Shown: one piece after another, positions 1-10,259 of the stretch
Numbering within the stretch: the stretch's first letter is position 1
Layout of the letters: each line of letters begins with the position of its first letter
Origin: Clavulina sp. PMI_390
Lineage: Eukaryota; Basidiomycota; Agaricomycetes; Cantharellales; Hydnaceae
NCBI GenBank assembly: GCA_015039315.1
Contig: WIDE01000013.1
Coordinates: 351,356 to 415,355 of the forward strand
Reading direction: 5' to 3'
Length of the DNA: 64,000 nt
The notes under the pieces: generated by a model
The model's database searches: none
The model's input: only the letters and a program-made list of their open reading frames with translations
Told to the model about the DNA's origin: nothing
Translations under genes and position numbers: made by a program

Positions 1-2518
1 GCCTCCTGTTCTGCGGCGTCCGTGGGGGGATTAGGGAGTGAAATAGACGAAGGAGACATGAGCGCTTCTCGACCCAATAATGAGAAGGACATTGACTCGG
101 TATCATCAACATCAAAGCCACTTAGGTCCACGCCAAATACGTTTTGCTGAGGCCCAGGGGTAGGGATCGCATTCAGACCGCGGATATCAGCCACACCAAT
201 AGAGAATGAAGCGAGCATTGCTTTCGAGGCGGCAGGGGCAGGAGCTTGCAGTTGATTCGAGCGGGGGAGAGAAGAGGAGGAAGAAGATGAGGATGAGAAG
301 GACGCGGAAGATGATGCGGTACGAGACCCATTGAGCCCAAGTGCGCGAGCTTTCACCTCTTCTGCAGCAGAGAGCTTGGAGCTTGATCTCGCCATTGAGG
401 CACTGAGACCCGTTGCTGGTACTGGCGGCACGGGTGGTGGCTGCACCTCCAGCTTGACTGGGAGTGGCGGCGGAACCTGTTCATGAAGGGGCATATTCGG
501 GACCCGATGTCCACCACTCGACCGGCTCTTCACACTGGCTTCCCTGCTCTTGCCCGAGCGCGCGCGTGTTTCCTTGCCGCTAGTTTCCTCGTCCAGCTCG
601 AGCACACTCGCCAAGCTCCCACGCACGCTCATTGGGAATGCGGATGCAGCTCCATCGTCCATCCCAGACTCCTCGTTGCGCGCACCATTCATACCGATTC
701 CAACCTCAAACAGTCCCATTCGGAAGGCATCTTCCAATGAGAAGTCCAACCCGCCAAAGCCACCTATCGCAATAGATGAGGATGACGCGTCAGCAGCTTC
801 TGGGTCAGAGTCATCAAAGCCGCTAAGCCGGATGCCTTGCAGCTCCTCAGCCATCTCGAGCGCAGACCTAGATGTGCTGCGGCTGGCCATAGGGGAGGAT
901 GAGGGGGAGATTGGCGAAGTGGGGAATGAGGTTTGGTGATGTAGGCTCGAGAGAGGTGGAAGGTGCTCGCTCAGCTCGTCAAAAGTCACTGTTGATGTGG
1001 ACGACGTGCTCTCAAGCATGGACTGAAGCGACTGTACGCTTCTGAGGGAGTGGGCAGAAGAGGATGGGGATACTGGCGATGAAATACCGGTATTATTAGG
1101 ATTATTGTGAAAGTCCGGGGCTGACTGTATGGGTGGGATGATGGGTCTAGAGGATACTCCGGGTTTTGATGATGACGGGTGGCTGTTACTGGAAGTTGAT
1201 GAGGAAGCGAGAGACGGGGTGAAAGACCGAGGAGGGATGCTGGCTTGGTCAGATGAAGGTTGTGTGGGAGATGACACGAGGGAAAGGGCAGATAAGCGAA
1301 AATCGTTTGTTTGAATCGGCGGGAGCGTCCACGGTGAGGATGAGCGCGTTCTAGAGACTGGGGATCCATTTCCGTCCTCATTTGCTGGCGAAACGTTAGG
1401 AGATGGGTGGGGGGCGAAAAAAGGAGAAAAATCAGGTTGTCAGCACATACAATCAGGGGAGGCATGTTGAGGCAGCATGGCCTTGTCGGCAAAATGACCA
1501 GGTGGCAAATCGCGGTGGCATGGGGTAGGCTACGAAATAGAAGGAGAAAAGGAACTCACAATTTGTAGAGGACATCTCCGTCGTTGTTAGGTAGTTTGCG
1601 GCTGAGGGTGCCTTCCCCTTGCTCTGGGCAGTTGTACTCAATGGAGACAGGAGATACGATTGAGTCGCGTTGAACAGTACGGTATTGGAGGACGATCCAC
1701 TTGATGACTCAGTTGGTACGAAAGAGATATGAGGATCCTTTCTGCTCGTCGCTGGTTGCGGGTTGCGTCCACGTTGTACACGAGAAGATGATGCGCCAGG
1801 GGATGAAGTCGGTAGGGTGGGTAAATGACTAGAAGGAGCAGGTTTCGCAGAGGGCAAGGATCGTCTCCGTACAAGGAAGGCTTGAGAGGACGGAAGCATG
1901 GGTACTGGAGGAGGTGCAGAAGGCTCCGTGCTGGACGCAACATGTGTGCGTCGGGATGAATAAGAGCGTGGATGAATGGCATCCTCAAATTCGTCCGAAG
2001 ATGCGAAAAATGAAGAAGCTGCAGCTGAGGTGGTCGTGCTGAAGACAGTAGGCTGTCGCGGACGTCGTCGAGCGCCTGAGCGCGAACGGTAAGTACCTGA
2101 GCGAGTTGGCAGAGTTACAACGCTGTCCATGGATAACCTGGATTTTGCGGAAAAATTGCCAAATGGGTCAGCAAGGGTGATCATGGTCCAGGGACACCAA
2201 AATAGCGAACCGTGATGGGGAGGGGGACCTCGCGCGCGTGTAGTCTTGGAACTCAGAGGCCAGCATCGATGCCTCCGAGGCTACAGCGGCATCCTTGCGT
2301 GCAGATGGGCGCTTGGATGGCTTTGAAGAGGAATCAAAGGCGAAAAACGACGAAGGATAAGAGGAAGTTGATGTTGTTGGTGCAGATGCTGTCGACGCGG
2401 CGGAGAGGTGGGGTTTGTGCGTCGCCACAAAGGCTGTTGATGCGGGTGGTGGTGAGGCTGCGGGCGATTCAGCCTCCCAGCACTGAGCGAGACCTGCGGC
2501 GAACAGGGAGGAGTACAT
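1..2518 (-). CDS. Ser/Pro-rich protein of unknown function, C-terminus off the left edge
   Basis: I do not recognise this gene. Three exons can be followed on the minus strand: about 2518-2180, about 2140-1554 and about 1398-1. The last is a continuous open frame of roughly 460 codons that runs off the window, so the C-terminus is missing. The start is the ATG at 2518-2516 (MYSSLFAAGL); an upstream coding exon cannot be excluded. The protein is very rich in Ser, Pro and Thr, with poly-Ser runs (near 250-310) and poly-Pro patches (near 430-480), and has no obvious membrane segment or catalytic motif. It is therefore probably largely disordered. Short acidic/hydrophobic patches such as GFDDSDPEAADAS and VDLSGFDVDD recur in the last exon and could be interaction motifs. 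A regulatory or scaffold protein is a guess only. That it is a gene is fairly sure because frame and splice signals agree over 2.5 kb. Confidence 0.6.
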
Positions 2519-3839
2519 CGCAGACGAGGACGAAGGTGGAGGGGCGGACACAGGTCGGCGAAGTGGGAGGTATAACGGGTGAAGCACTGTGTTTGGCCAT
2601 ATTTGCCCAGATATTGAATTGTCAGGAGCAGCGCATCCTATTCAGTCTGTCTGCATTCAGTCGTTGCAAATGAACTAGATTCAAATCTGCGTCGCGGACT
2701 GAATAAGATTGCTCATCGCCCAGCAACGCATCTTGTTGTGCATGGACCAGTCAAAGTTACAGCGGTTCGGTATCGGTATCGCTAGGGCCGAGAAGAAAAA
2801 AAGAAAAACCGTGGCCACTGTCGCCCCCCAGCGCAGAATGCCTTCCTCGGTAACATCGTCATAATAACGGCGAAACTGGAGTAATTATTTGCGAGGGTGA
2901 CTACGACAAGAGTGAGACGGCCAACACGACCGGCCATGGGGAAACCTATCATTAATCCTCTCATCCTTGCCAAGGCGATTCAGAAGCACGCACGCACATA
3001 CACACACACTTTGCATTATGGGCGCTATTTGTCCTGTGGAGGCATGACATACATTCATCCGCTGCTTATGCACACATTGTATGCCCCTCCTCCCCTCGGA
3101 TCCGCCGCCGTTTCAGGCATGAGCGTCGCTCCGTCCCCTCCATCTCGACTCGTTCATTGTGCCGGCCGCGACATAATTATGATGCCTCAGCATATTCCAC
3201 ACTCATAAAAAAAAGATAGTGTTCATGATTACCCCGTGAAGAAAATGAGCCCTAGTCGGGTCCTGAGCTCATAATCTTTAATGCTCCATCACAACCACCG
3301 TGTCACTCCGTTGAATACAGTCGTGTGCATCGTGCCTTGCAGCACATGTTATCAATATACAAAACTACTTCCGACGTTCCAGCCAGCTCGCGCGCGTCTG
3401 AGCGTCCATTCACCCAGCCACCACGCAAAAAAGCACGAGCGAGAAAAGGCTTGGGCCAATCCTTGGCGACGCGCTAGCCTATCAGTAAACCTACCAATCT
3501 TGGGGTGGTGTGCCCGGGGCTGAGAATTCAGAAGCCCACATTAGTGGTGCACAATGCACACTGAATAGTAAATACCCACACCTCCGAGCAACACAGATCA
3601 TTACCATCGTAGTGCTCCACGCTCGGGATAACGTGAAAATCTGATGCTTTGAATGATGAATGCAAGTAGAGGCCCCTCCATCTACTTGACCCTCTCTCAG
3701 GCCTCGATCAGACTTGGCTTGACCACAGAACAAAAAGTGTTTTGTCGTGGCAAACCCGTTTTCCCGATTGTGCCACCCGCATCTCTATTTGGCGCATCAA
3801 CAACGCGCAATCTTCCCACGGCAACATCATCCATCCATC
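2519..3839. other. Intergenic spacer between divergent genes
   Basis: About 1.3 kb between the minus-strand Ser-rich gene and DAD3 on the plus strand. Only short unsupported frames occur, with stop-rich AT-containing stretches and CA-rich tracts (for example near 2995-3010). It must carry the promoters of both genes, but I could not assign a specific site. Confidence 0.5.
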
Positions 3840-6800
3840 ATGGCCTCAACATCATCGGCGACGCCGATCCCTGGCGCCACTGACGATGAGAACCCCTACG
3901 AAGGCAACCCGGCGTTCTCTCCCCTACAGGCTCAAGTACTAAACGAGTACGCGAAGCTCAATCGGTCGATCAAATCGGTGCGTTGCACAAGTGCCAAACA
4001 TCATCGAGTTTCTGAGCTCACAACTCTCTTCCCACCATACTCTATCCTGGCCCATTTCATTTTTCTCTGAAACAAAACACCATCTTTTCTGATTTGTCAA
4101 CTCGCACACGGTGGCCTCGTTTAAACCTTAAAAATTTATCATGAATTCTCGCCTGGGACGCCGTGACCACCGCGTCTCCGGTGTTACAAACACACTCCGG
4201 GCGACTCTGCTATTGTCTCCTCGACAACTCTCTTTTTCGAAACCTCGGACGTAATGATACCCGAACGCGTCGCAACATCGTCACCACAATAAACGGCAAA
4301 TGTACCTTGCGCTCGATGTCCAAACTCATCCCGGCAACTGCAACAACCACACGGTCGGTTGCCTGGACTGCTGCCTGCCTGTCTGCCTGTCTGCATATGG
4401 GGATGACGTTCTTCTTTGTCTTCTTGGTGTGCTTCTCTCGTACACATATACCCTTCTGCCGCTGGGAAACAATACGGTCAAATCGTCCAAAATATGGATC
4501 GCCACCGCTCCGCGCACTCTCTTTTTGCTTTTTGGCTTTGGGTCTCGATCGTGCGGAATGAAAAATGCATATTCACCTCGGCGGGTCCGCCTGTTCCTTC
4601 TCCCCGACCGGCGGGCGGTTGTGGCCACTCCCTCATCCGCGATTGTCGTGTGTCGCTGTCGCGTGTCGGTCACGTCTATCTTGACCGACGGGTGACACGC
4701 GGCAACCCGGGACGAAATGTGCGGATGTTGGCACGCGTCCCTGGGCACACACGCCCATCCATTCAATATGTTCTATTTTTTTTTGCTCTCTCTTTTGTTC
4801 ACCCTTCGATCTTGGCGACTGGTGGTGCCTCGCCTTCGCCTCGCCAATCCAATTATATTTTCTCCCGCGTTTATGCGTTCATGACGCCACTTGATGGCAA
4901 TTTTTTTTGTTTCCTTTCCCTTGTTGGTTGCGCCTGGTTGGTGATGGCGACACCGACCCTGAATGTCGACCCTCGCCTTGGGCGCCGTGGTCGCTCTCTC
5001 TCTCCCTGATTCTGGCCATCCCTATCCTGCTCCCAACACCAACCCTGTCGCATTTGTAACACGCGGGATACGGACCACAACGTGGATATAGACGACAGGG
5101 CTCATCGCCGAAATCAATGATGCGAAAAACGATGCTCTTCTCACTGAACTACGCGGGCTCGAGCGGCAAATGGGCCTGGTCCTGACGCTTGTGAGTCATT
5201 AATTTCTCACCCACACAGCTTTTCTCTTCGTGCGCGACCTGGTCAACAATTTTTCCACCTCTCTCTTGCTTCTTGTCTTTGCTTCTTTTCTTCGAGGTCG
5301 CGCGCAGTTGGATCGTGTTGTGCAGACAATGACACATGTTTGAGTCATTCATTATGCACGTGGGGATGAAGCGGTCAGTCTCTGTCGATCATATAGATCG
5401 ATCGACATGAAGCTTTTTTTTTTGGTCGCCTGCCATGCATCCAACAATGGATACACGTTCTGTCGCGTGTTATCTCTTCCATCTCAGTCCAGGTTCTTTT
5501 TCTTACTTCGCTTGACCTACTCTTCTTCGCTTCGGTTTTCATCAAAGACCGTCATGCTAGAGGCGACAACATAGGCATGGCATGGAAGCAGCTGGCATAG
5601 CGCTCATGCATCGTTGCCGCTTTTCGCTTAAGGCGACTTGTTGTTGTAACTCCCAGGGAATAGCAAGGCCGAATGGCCGTACGCCCGGCTTCTGTCCGCT
5701 ATCAGATACTCTCCACGTTCTGGTGCCTATGGAGTCTGGTGAAGCCCTCCCAACCCCCGCATTAGCTTTTTTCGAGGTTGGTATGTGTCTGTGTGCATCA
5801 ATACATAAGCTCGTCATTCATTTCCGTTATCAAATTGATCGCATCCTCCTGTTCATCCCATACCATCTGGATCATCGATCCATTGGCTGGATTCTGGGCT
5901 TCGCGTTGTTCAGACCAGTGATCTTCTGCTTCTTTTGATGCATCGCTGGTCCGCGGTTGTTAGGCTTTTGCTTCTCGGTCTCGTCCCCCTCGAGGTACGG
6001 CGCACATATCCTCTATGCCGCCGGCCCGCCCGGGCAGCGCTCGGGGCGCCTTATCCGTGGAGTGCACAAGAGCGTGAGCCCCAAGGATGCGGACTTATGG
6101 GCGCCAACAAAAAGCCGGGGAAATCTGATCGTTGTCGTTGCCAAGGAATGACAATGTGGCGAATAAGTTGTCCACGTTGCTGACCCATTCCTTGACTCCT
6201 CTCTTTACCTGCTTTTGCTTATCTTTTTGCACCCGCACCGGGGTTTCGTCGGCTTCTCCCAGCCCCTTTTCTTTGTGGCGATATTGACACTGGGTACTCC
6301 TGATCGTCCACGAACGCCGGGGTGGTGTGGAGGATCCCACCTATCAAGCGATATGTCATGCATGTACTCATGCTCGCGTCGTTCCCCCTCCGTTCGCCAG
6401 ACTGGAGCGTGAGCGAATCGCCAGTGCGCTACCAAGTCATAGGACTGCGCATGACACATCCTTCTGCGCTTGTGTCAGGGCTAGACATATCAAGCTTACG
6501 CCATTTTCACACCTCTATCGATCTCCATTTCATCTCGTCCCACATTACCCTTTCGATCCTCAGCTCCCCGTATGAGGGATGATCTGCGTTAGGGTTTCTG
6601 GGTGCTGACTTCCTCCTCCAATCGTCGGGCTGACCTCACGAGTAGGCGTTTCGCCAATCGACGACTCGGCTAGCGCTGGACGCTCAGGATTCACGCCCCA
6701 CAGCCATCGTTTCAATGTCCCTTTCGCTGCCTAATTTCCGCATGATTTCTTCCATTCGTTTCATATGCTCCGATTTTTTCCATTACCGCATCGATTGCTA

Positions 6801-7254
6801 ATTCGTTTGCCAATTATTGGCGCACTCCAATCAGTTCAAGGCTTCAGTATGGTCGTACTACCGCTCGCAGGGCTACGCGGACGATGACGATGATGAAGAC
6901 GAAGATGATCTCGAGGGTAGCTTTATCCGGGACGGGCAAGGTGCCGATGAAAGCCTTGCGCAATCACAGCATCCCGAGGAGGATGAGGGTGACTCGACAA
7001 TCTCAGCTACCGATGTAGCGCCTCAACGTAATCAACCCACGGCCACAAATGCGGCAGGATATCGCCGTCCGGCGATGAAACTCCCATTACGCGCGCGTGA
7101 CTCGATGGCGGCGGTACGGGCGCGTCGTGGGGCAGGGTTCGGGCAGGGACGAGGCGCTGGTGGAAGGATGGTCGACGAAACTATGGAGACTGACGATGGG
7201 GAGGTCACTGCAAATATCACTGCAATGCCCTTGTCTGGCGCGAAAAAACGCTAA
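3840..7254 (+). CDS. DAD3: DASH complex subunit Dad3, with long C-terminal extension
   Basis: Dad3 is a small subunit of the DASH/Dam1 ring that couples fungal kinetochores to spindle microtubules. Three exons: 3840-3977 (46 codons), 5092-5190 (33 codons) and 6835-7254. Exon 1 carries the family hallmark NPYEGNPAFSPLQAQVL followed by NEYAKLNRSIKS. Exon 2 gives LRGLERQMGLVLTL, and exon 3 opens with FKASVWSYY, which completes the conserved Dad3 C-terminal core. All three exons join in phase 0 with GT-AG ends. The predicted protein is about 218 residues, whereas Dad3 is normally around 100. The extra C-terminal ~125 residues begin with an acidic run (DDDDDEDEDD) and end in an Arg/Gly-rich tail (RARRGAGFGQGRGAGGR). 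The two introns are 1,114 and 1,644 nt, far longer than the usual introns here. Family assignment is confident; the length of the extension rests on one open exon ending at TAA 7252-7254. Confidence 0.88.
3978..5091 (+). other. Oversized intron 1 of DAD3 (1,114 nt)
   Basis: It starts with GTGCGT at 3978 and ends in TATAG at 5091. The interior is pyrimidine-rich (many CTCTCT and TTTT tracts near 4760-4920). It contains only overlapping short frames on both strands, with no recognisable domain, so I treat it as non-coding. Confidence 0.6.
5191..6834 (+). other. Oversized intron 2 of DAD3 (1,644 nt)
   Basis: It starts with GTGAGT at 5191 and ends in AATCAG at 6834. It holds T-rich tracts, including a run of T near 5415, and no frame that resembles a known protein. 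A nested non-coding RNA or a decayed insertion is possible, but nothing in the sequence shows one. Confidence 0.6.
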
Positions 7255-7649
7255 AACTTGAGACTTAGCTTCTGCCATACGACCCATCGCAATTCCTCTC
7301 GTGCTGTATGTACTGTAATATTCAATGTTACCCCCCGCAATGCACCAACGCTGTAGTTCATGTTGAACGGAATATTGACCATCTCTTTTGAATTCTAGTG
7401 CTGAGATTGCACTTCATTTTATCCCCCTTAATGCGCCGAGTCGGCCTAGGGCAAACGCGTGACACCGACACGCGTGACGTAACCCGTCAAATTTCATGGC
7501 ATCCTGCATCCTGTTTTCAAGATGAATCCACCAGGACAATACTCCACCGACATCTACGGAGGTGTACGGCATCAGGACAGTGCAGTGTATTGGAAGTGAC
7601 AGAAGACTGTCAAACGAAATGTTCCAGCGCGCAATGGTTACTTGTCAAA
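7255..7649. other. DAD3 3' flank, no gene recognised
   Basis: This is the 3' flank of DAD3. It contains the compound ACGCGT/TGACGT motif listed separately. A short ATG frame at 7522 (MNPPGQYSTDIYGG, 25 codons) sits just downstream of that motif but could not be extended into a gene. Confidence 0.4.
7454..7484 (+). promoter_or_regulatory. Compound motif AACGCGTGAC-N6-ACGCGTGACGTAACC
   Basis: Two ACGCGTGAC units stand 16 nt apart. The second extends into TGACGTAA, a CRE/ATF-like bZIP site; ACGCGT is the MluI cell-cycle-box core known from ascomycetes. The same 15-mer occurs in only one other place I found, upstream of the Clr2 gene at 36610-36624. A regulatory role is inference from that repetition; no clear gene start lies immediately downstream here. 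Confidence 0.3.
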
Positions 7650-8649
7650 TGCAGCCACAGCATGCATTCCATCATACACATTCGATTCTAAGAAGGGCTG
7701 CGGATGAAACAATGAGGAAAAGGAAACTCGCGTTGGTGGCTCTTGAGATCCATCGAGGACGAAGATCCTCGGAGTGTTCCCTACTGTTGCCGCGCGCCCT
7801 TCCACTTCCACTTCCAACCAGTTGCTATGCAAAACCGCGGAGGCAATACTGGAGATATCGAAATTTTTAGTTGTGTGCCGCGGTGGATTCCAGCGCCCAT
7901 GACACTCCACAGTGCTCCACAGCGTCACCGGCATCGGCAGACGCACCATGGCGCAAGAAGGGAGGGGAATCGGGCCCTGGACCAAAACTCTCGCGCACAC
8001 CTCCCAAAAGAGGCAGGAACGAGGACCGACGAAGAAATGCCGGAGACTAACTCAGGTTTCATATCCTGGCGGCGCTGGGCCCTTCATACCAGGAGAGCTT
8101 TTTTCCATGAAGAATAAATTGTCAATGAACGGCGATCCATCAAGCCACGGGCGAGCAGGCGAGGGAGGATCCCCAAGCAACTCAGAATTGTCAGGAGCAT
8201 TAAAGCTGAATGGAACCTGACTAAAGGCAATCATGAGCTGGCCATGGCCCATCAACTCCGCCGGGAGGCAAGTGACCCTCAATCTATAGGAGCGACGAGT
8301 TGATGGAGGCCTCAAGTACGATATGAAGTCGAAATGAAGACGTGATTGCAAGCCTCGGAGCGGTGCAATATTGTTCAGTAATACTTGTCCCTCATATCCA
8401 TGAGCATAGGACCCGAACAGGGCAGTGCACAAAGCTCGCTGGAATATTTTGGTCCCACATCAGAGACGTAGTGATTATTATGATGAGGTGTAATGCGGCC
8501 AAATCAGCCATCCAGAATCCCGGAGCTGAGACAGTACAGCATATCTTACCAGGGATCGACCAATAGTCCCACGATCTCTCTGCTTTGCAGATGCGCCGGA
8601 CTTTGTCGTAAAAAAAAATTGGTGGCGCGCACCATTCGGTGTTCTTCAT
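7650..8649 (-). CDS. Possible unrecognised gene, model uncertain
   Basis: A minus-strand open stretch between 8432 and 8052 reads like real protein (for example LRGLQSRLHFDFISYLRPPS and FNAPDNSELLGDPPSP), with mixed third-position use rather than a compositional artefact. It can be extended upstream by an exon near 8649-8550 with a GTAAGA donor and an ATTCCAG acceptor. Another open patch lies at about 8000-7650 (ATVGNTPRIFVLDGSQEPP). I could not join these three blocks into one uninterrupted model with GT-AG introns, and I recognise no family. It may be a small lineage-specific gene, a decayed gene or chance open frames. Confidence 0.25.
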
Positions 8650-9039
8650 AGCGATGATCGCGATCGACGAGGTAGGATCGTTGGGAAAATAAAAGGTGAT
8701 ACCCGGGAATAGTCTTAGTCATTTTGAGAGGGACGATATGTCAAGTAGTGAGCATCAACAGACAGCAGTCTCCCAACAGTACAGAATCCGGGCTTCACTT
8801 GGCACAAAATAGATCTATATTGGTGGAAGCTCGGGTGTTGATAATATTCAATGGCGATAAAGCATGAACAAGGCTTGAAGGGCAATCAATCACTGGTGGG
8901 GTCAACAATTCTGCCAAGCTCTGAAATAAGGACTATCCTCACAGCGAGCTATCAACGGGATGTACTCCATTTCATGTGCCACAAAAGTACTTGGGTACAT
9001 TGATTAGTGCAAGATGTGAACAGCCTTGGATAGCGACGA
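8650..9039. other. Intergenic, no gene seen
   Basis: AT-richer stretch without an open frame worth reporting. It lies upstream of the uncertain gene and just past the stop of the P-loop kinase gene. Confidence 0.5.
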
Positions 9040-9930
9040 TCATTGTCGTTGTTGCAGAATGAAATCAACGATCCCGGCGATGTCGTCAAAAGAGTAACTC
9101 AGTGCATGATGGGGCGCCAGAGTAATGAGTCGATCAAAGCCTTCCCTGTATAGTGGCTCTTGGAAGTCATTCCAAAATCGATTGAGTACTAATATGGAAG
9201 CAGAAGGGAGAATGATGAATCAACAAGAGATCAAGAATTATTAGCTAAGATACCTCTTATAGCGTCCTCAGGTCTCAAGGTCGGGTGATCCGCCCCTATA
9301 TTATCGTCGGTGACGACCCAGTTAGGCATCGTGAATTATGGTGCCAAGCCTTACTTACGGGAACGAAGCCGTTGAACGCAGGTCTGTAGCATGAATAATA
9401 AGTACAGCGGTGTATCAGGCCCTGGTATTCGTTCAAAATATATATTCACCTCATAAGGGGCGTCAAGGAATACTCCCCAGATTTCATCTACAACTTCCTG
9501 GCGGGCAAGAGTGATCCAAACTCGACGTTGACTTCATTTCCAAGATTTGAGAAGTGGTATAAGAAGTTTATTGGACTTAATGCGCGCACTAGATATACTC
9601 CCATCAATATGGCCCGGCTCGTGTTGCCCAGAAAAAGTATGCTTGCCCTGACATCAATGTTTGTACGGTCAATGATCACAGAGCGGCCGGCCCTTAGATT
9701 GCTTCGCGCGGCATGCTCCACCGCTTGTCGAGACCCAAGATCATCCTGCGATAGTCGAACAAAAGACGGGTAATACTGCTGGAATGCCAATGCAAATGTA
9801 GACTAGAATATTGCCCTAAGAATCGATTGTGAGGTGTCAATGACGAAAGCCTGACCTTCCCCGAGCCAACTACACCACATAGAATGACCATTACTCTCCG
9901 ATTGGTTGCTGAGTTAGAATATGGATCCAT
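9040..9930 (-). CDS. P-loop kinase, AAA_33 / polynucleotide-kinase-like
   Basis: The reassembled protein has a Walker A GVVGSGKST, completed across an intron that begins just after the GK codons. Then come RLSQDDLGSRQ, SVIIDRTNID, VWGVFLDAPYE-like text (here IWGVFLDAPYE) and a C-terminal ADHPTLRPEDAIRVLNRF followed by EGFDRLITL. This order matches the kinase domain of PNKP-type and related AAA_33 P-loop enzymes, which phosphorylate nucleic-acid ends or small substrates; the substrate here is not shown. The stop is TGA at 9042-9040. I chose the ATG at 9930 (MDPYSNSA); another at 10059 is also possible. The model gives about 220 residues, the kinase domain alone, with no phosphatase or aprataxin domain. 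One junction, after DRTNID at about 9664, cannot be spliced in frame with a GT donor, so the gene may carry a frameshift or a non-canonical intron. Confidence 0.7.
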
Positions 9931-10259
9931 CAGAGGTCCTTCTTGGAATCGCTGACAAACGGTGTGATGTTGACGTCGAAGGGATCGAGAGGTCTGGCGC
10001 ATGAATGTGGTGGAGTGATGGCCACGACTGAACTTCTCATCGTCCACGAAATCTTTCATCCTCAAAAGATTTGTTGCAACTCGAAAACCGCTTCATCGCC
10101 ATATCAGGACGATCGTTTTGTCAAGAGTCACCTTTTTGGCATGAGTTTCTGCAGCTGTCAGGTTTGTGCTCAATTGTAAACTGGACCGAACGAGTCTACA
10201 AATAATTCCCATCTATCACGTCCGATCCGTAATATCATTTCGTCCGAAAACTCTAGATC

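Noticed and set aside
3978..6834. Various 60-200 codon frames inside the DAD3 introns
   Set aside because: They overlap each other on both strands, are rich in low-complexity pyrimidine translation, and resemble no family.
7522..7599. Small plus-strand frame MNPPGQYSTDIYGG after the compound motif
   Set aside because: Only 25 codons; splicing to downstream sequence gave no plausible continuation.
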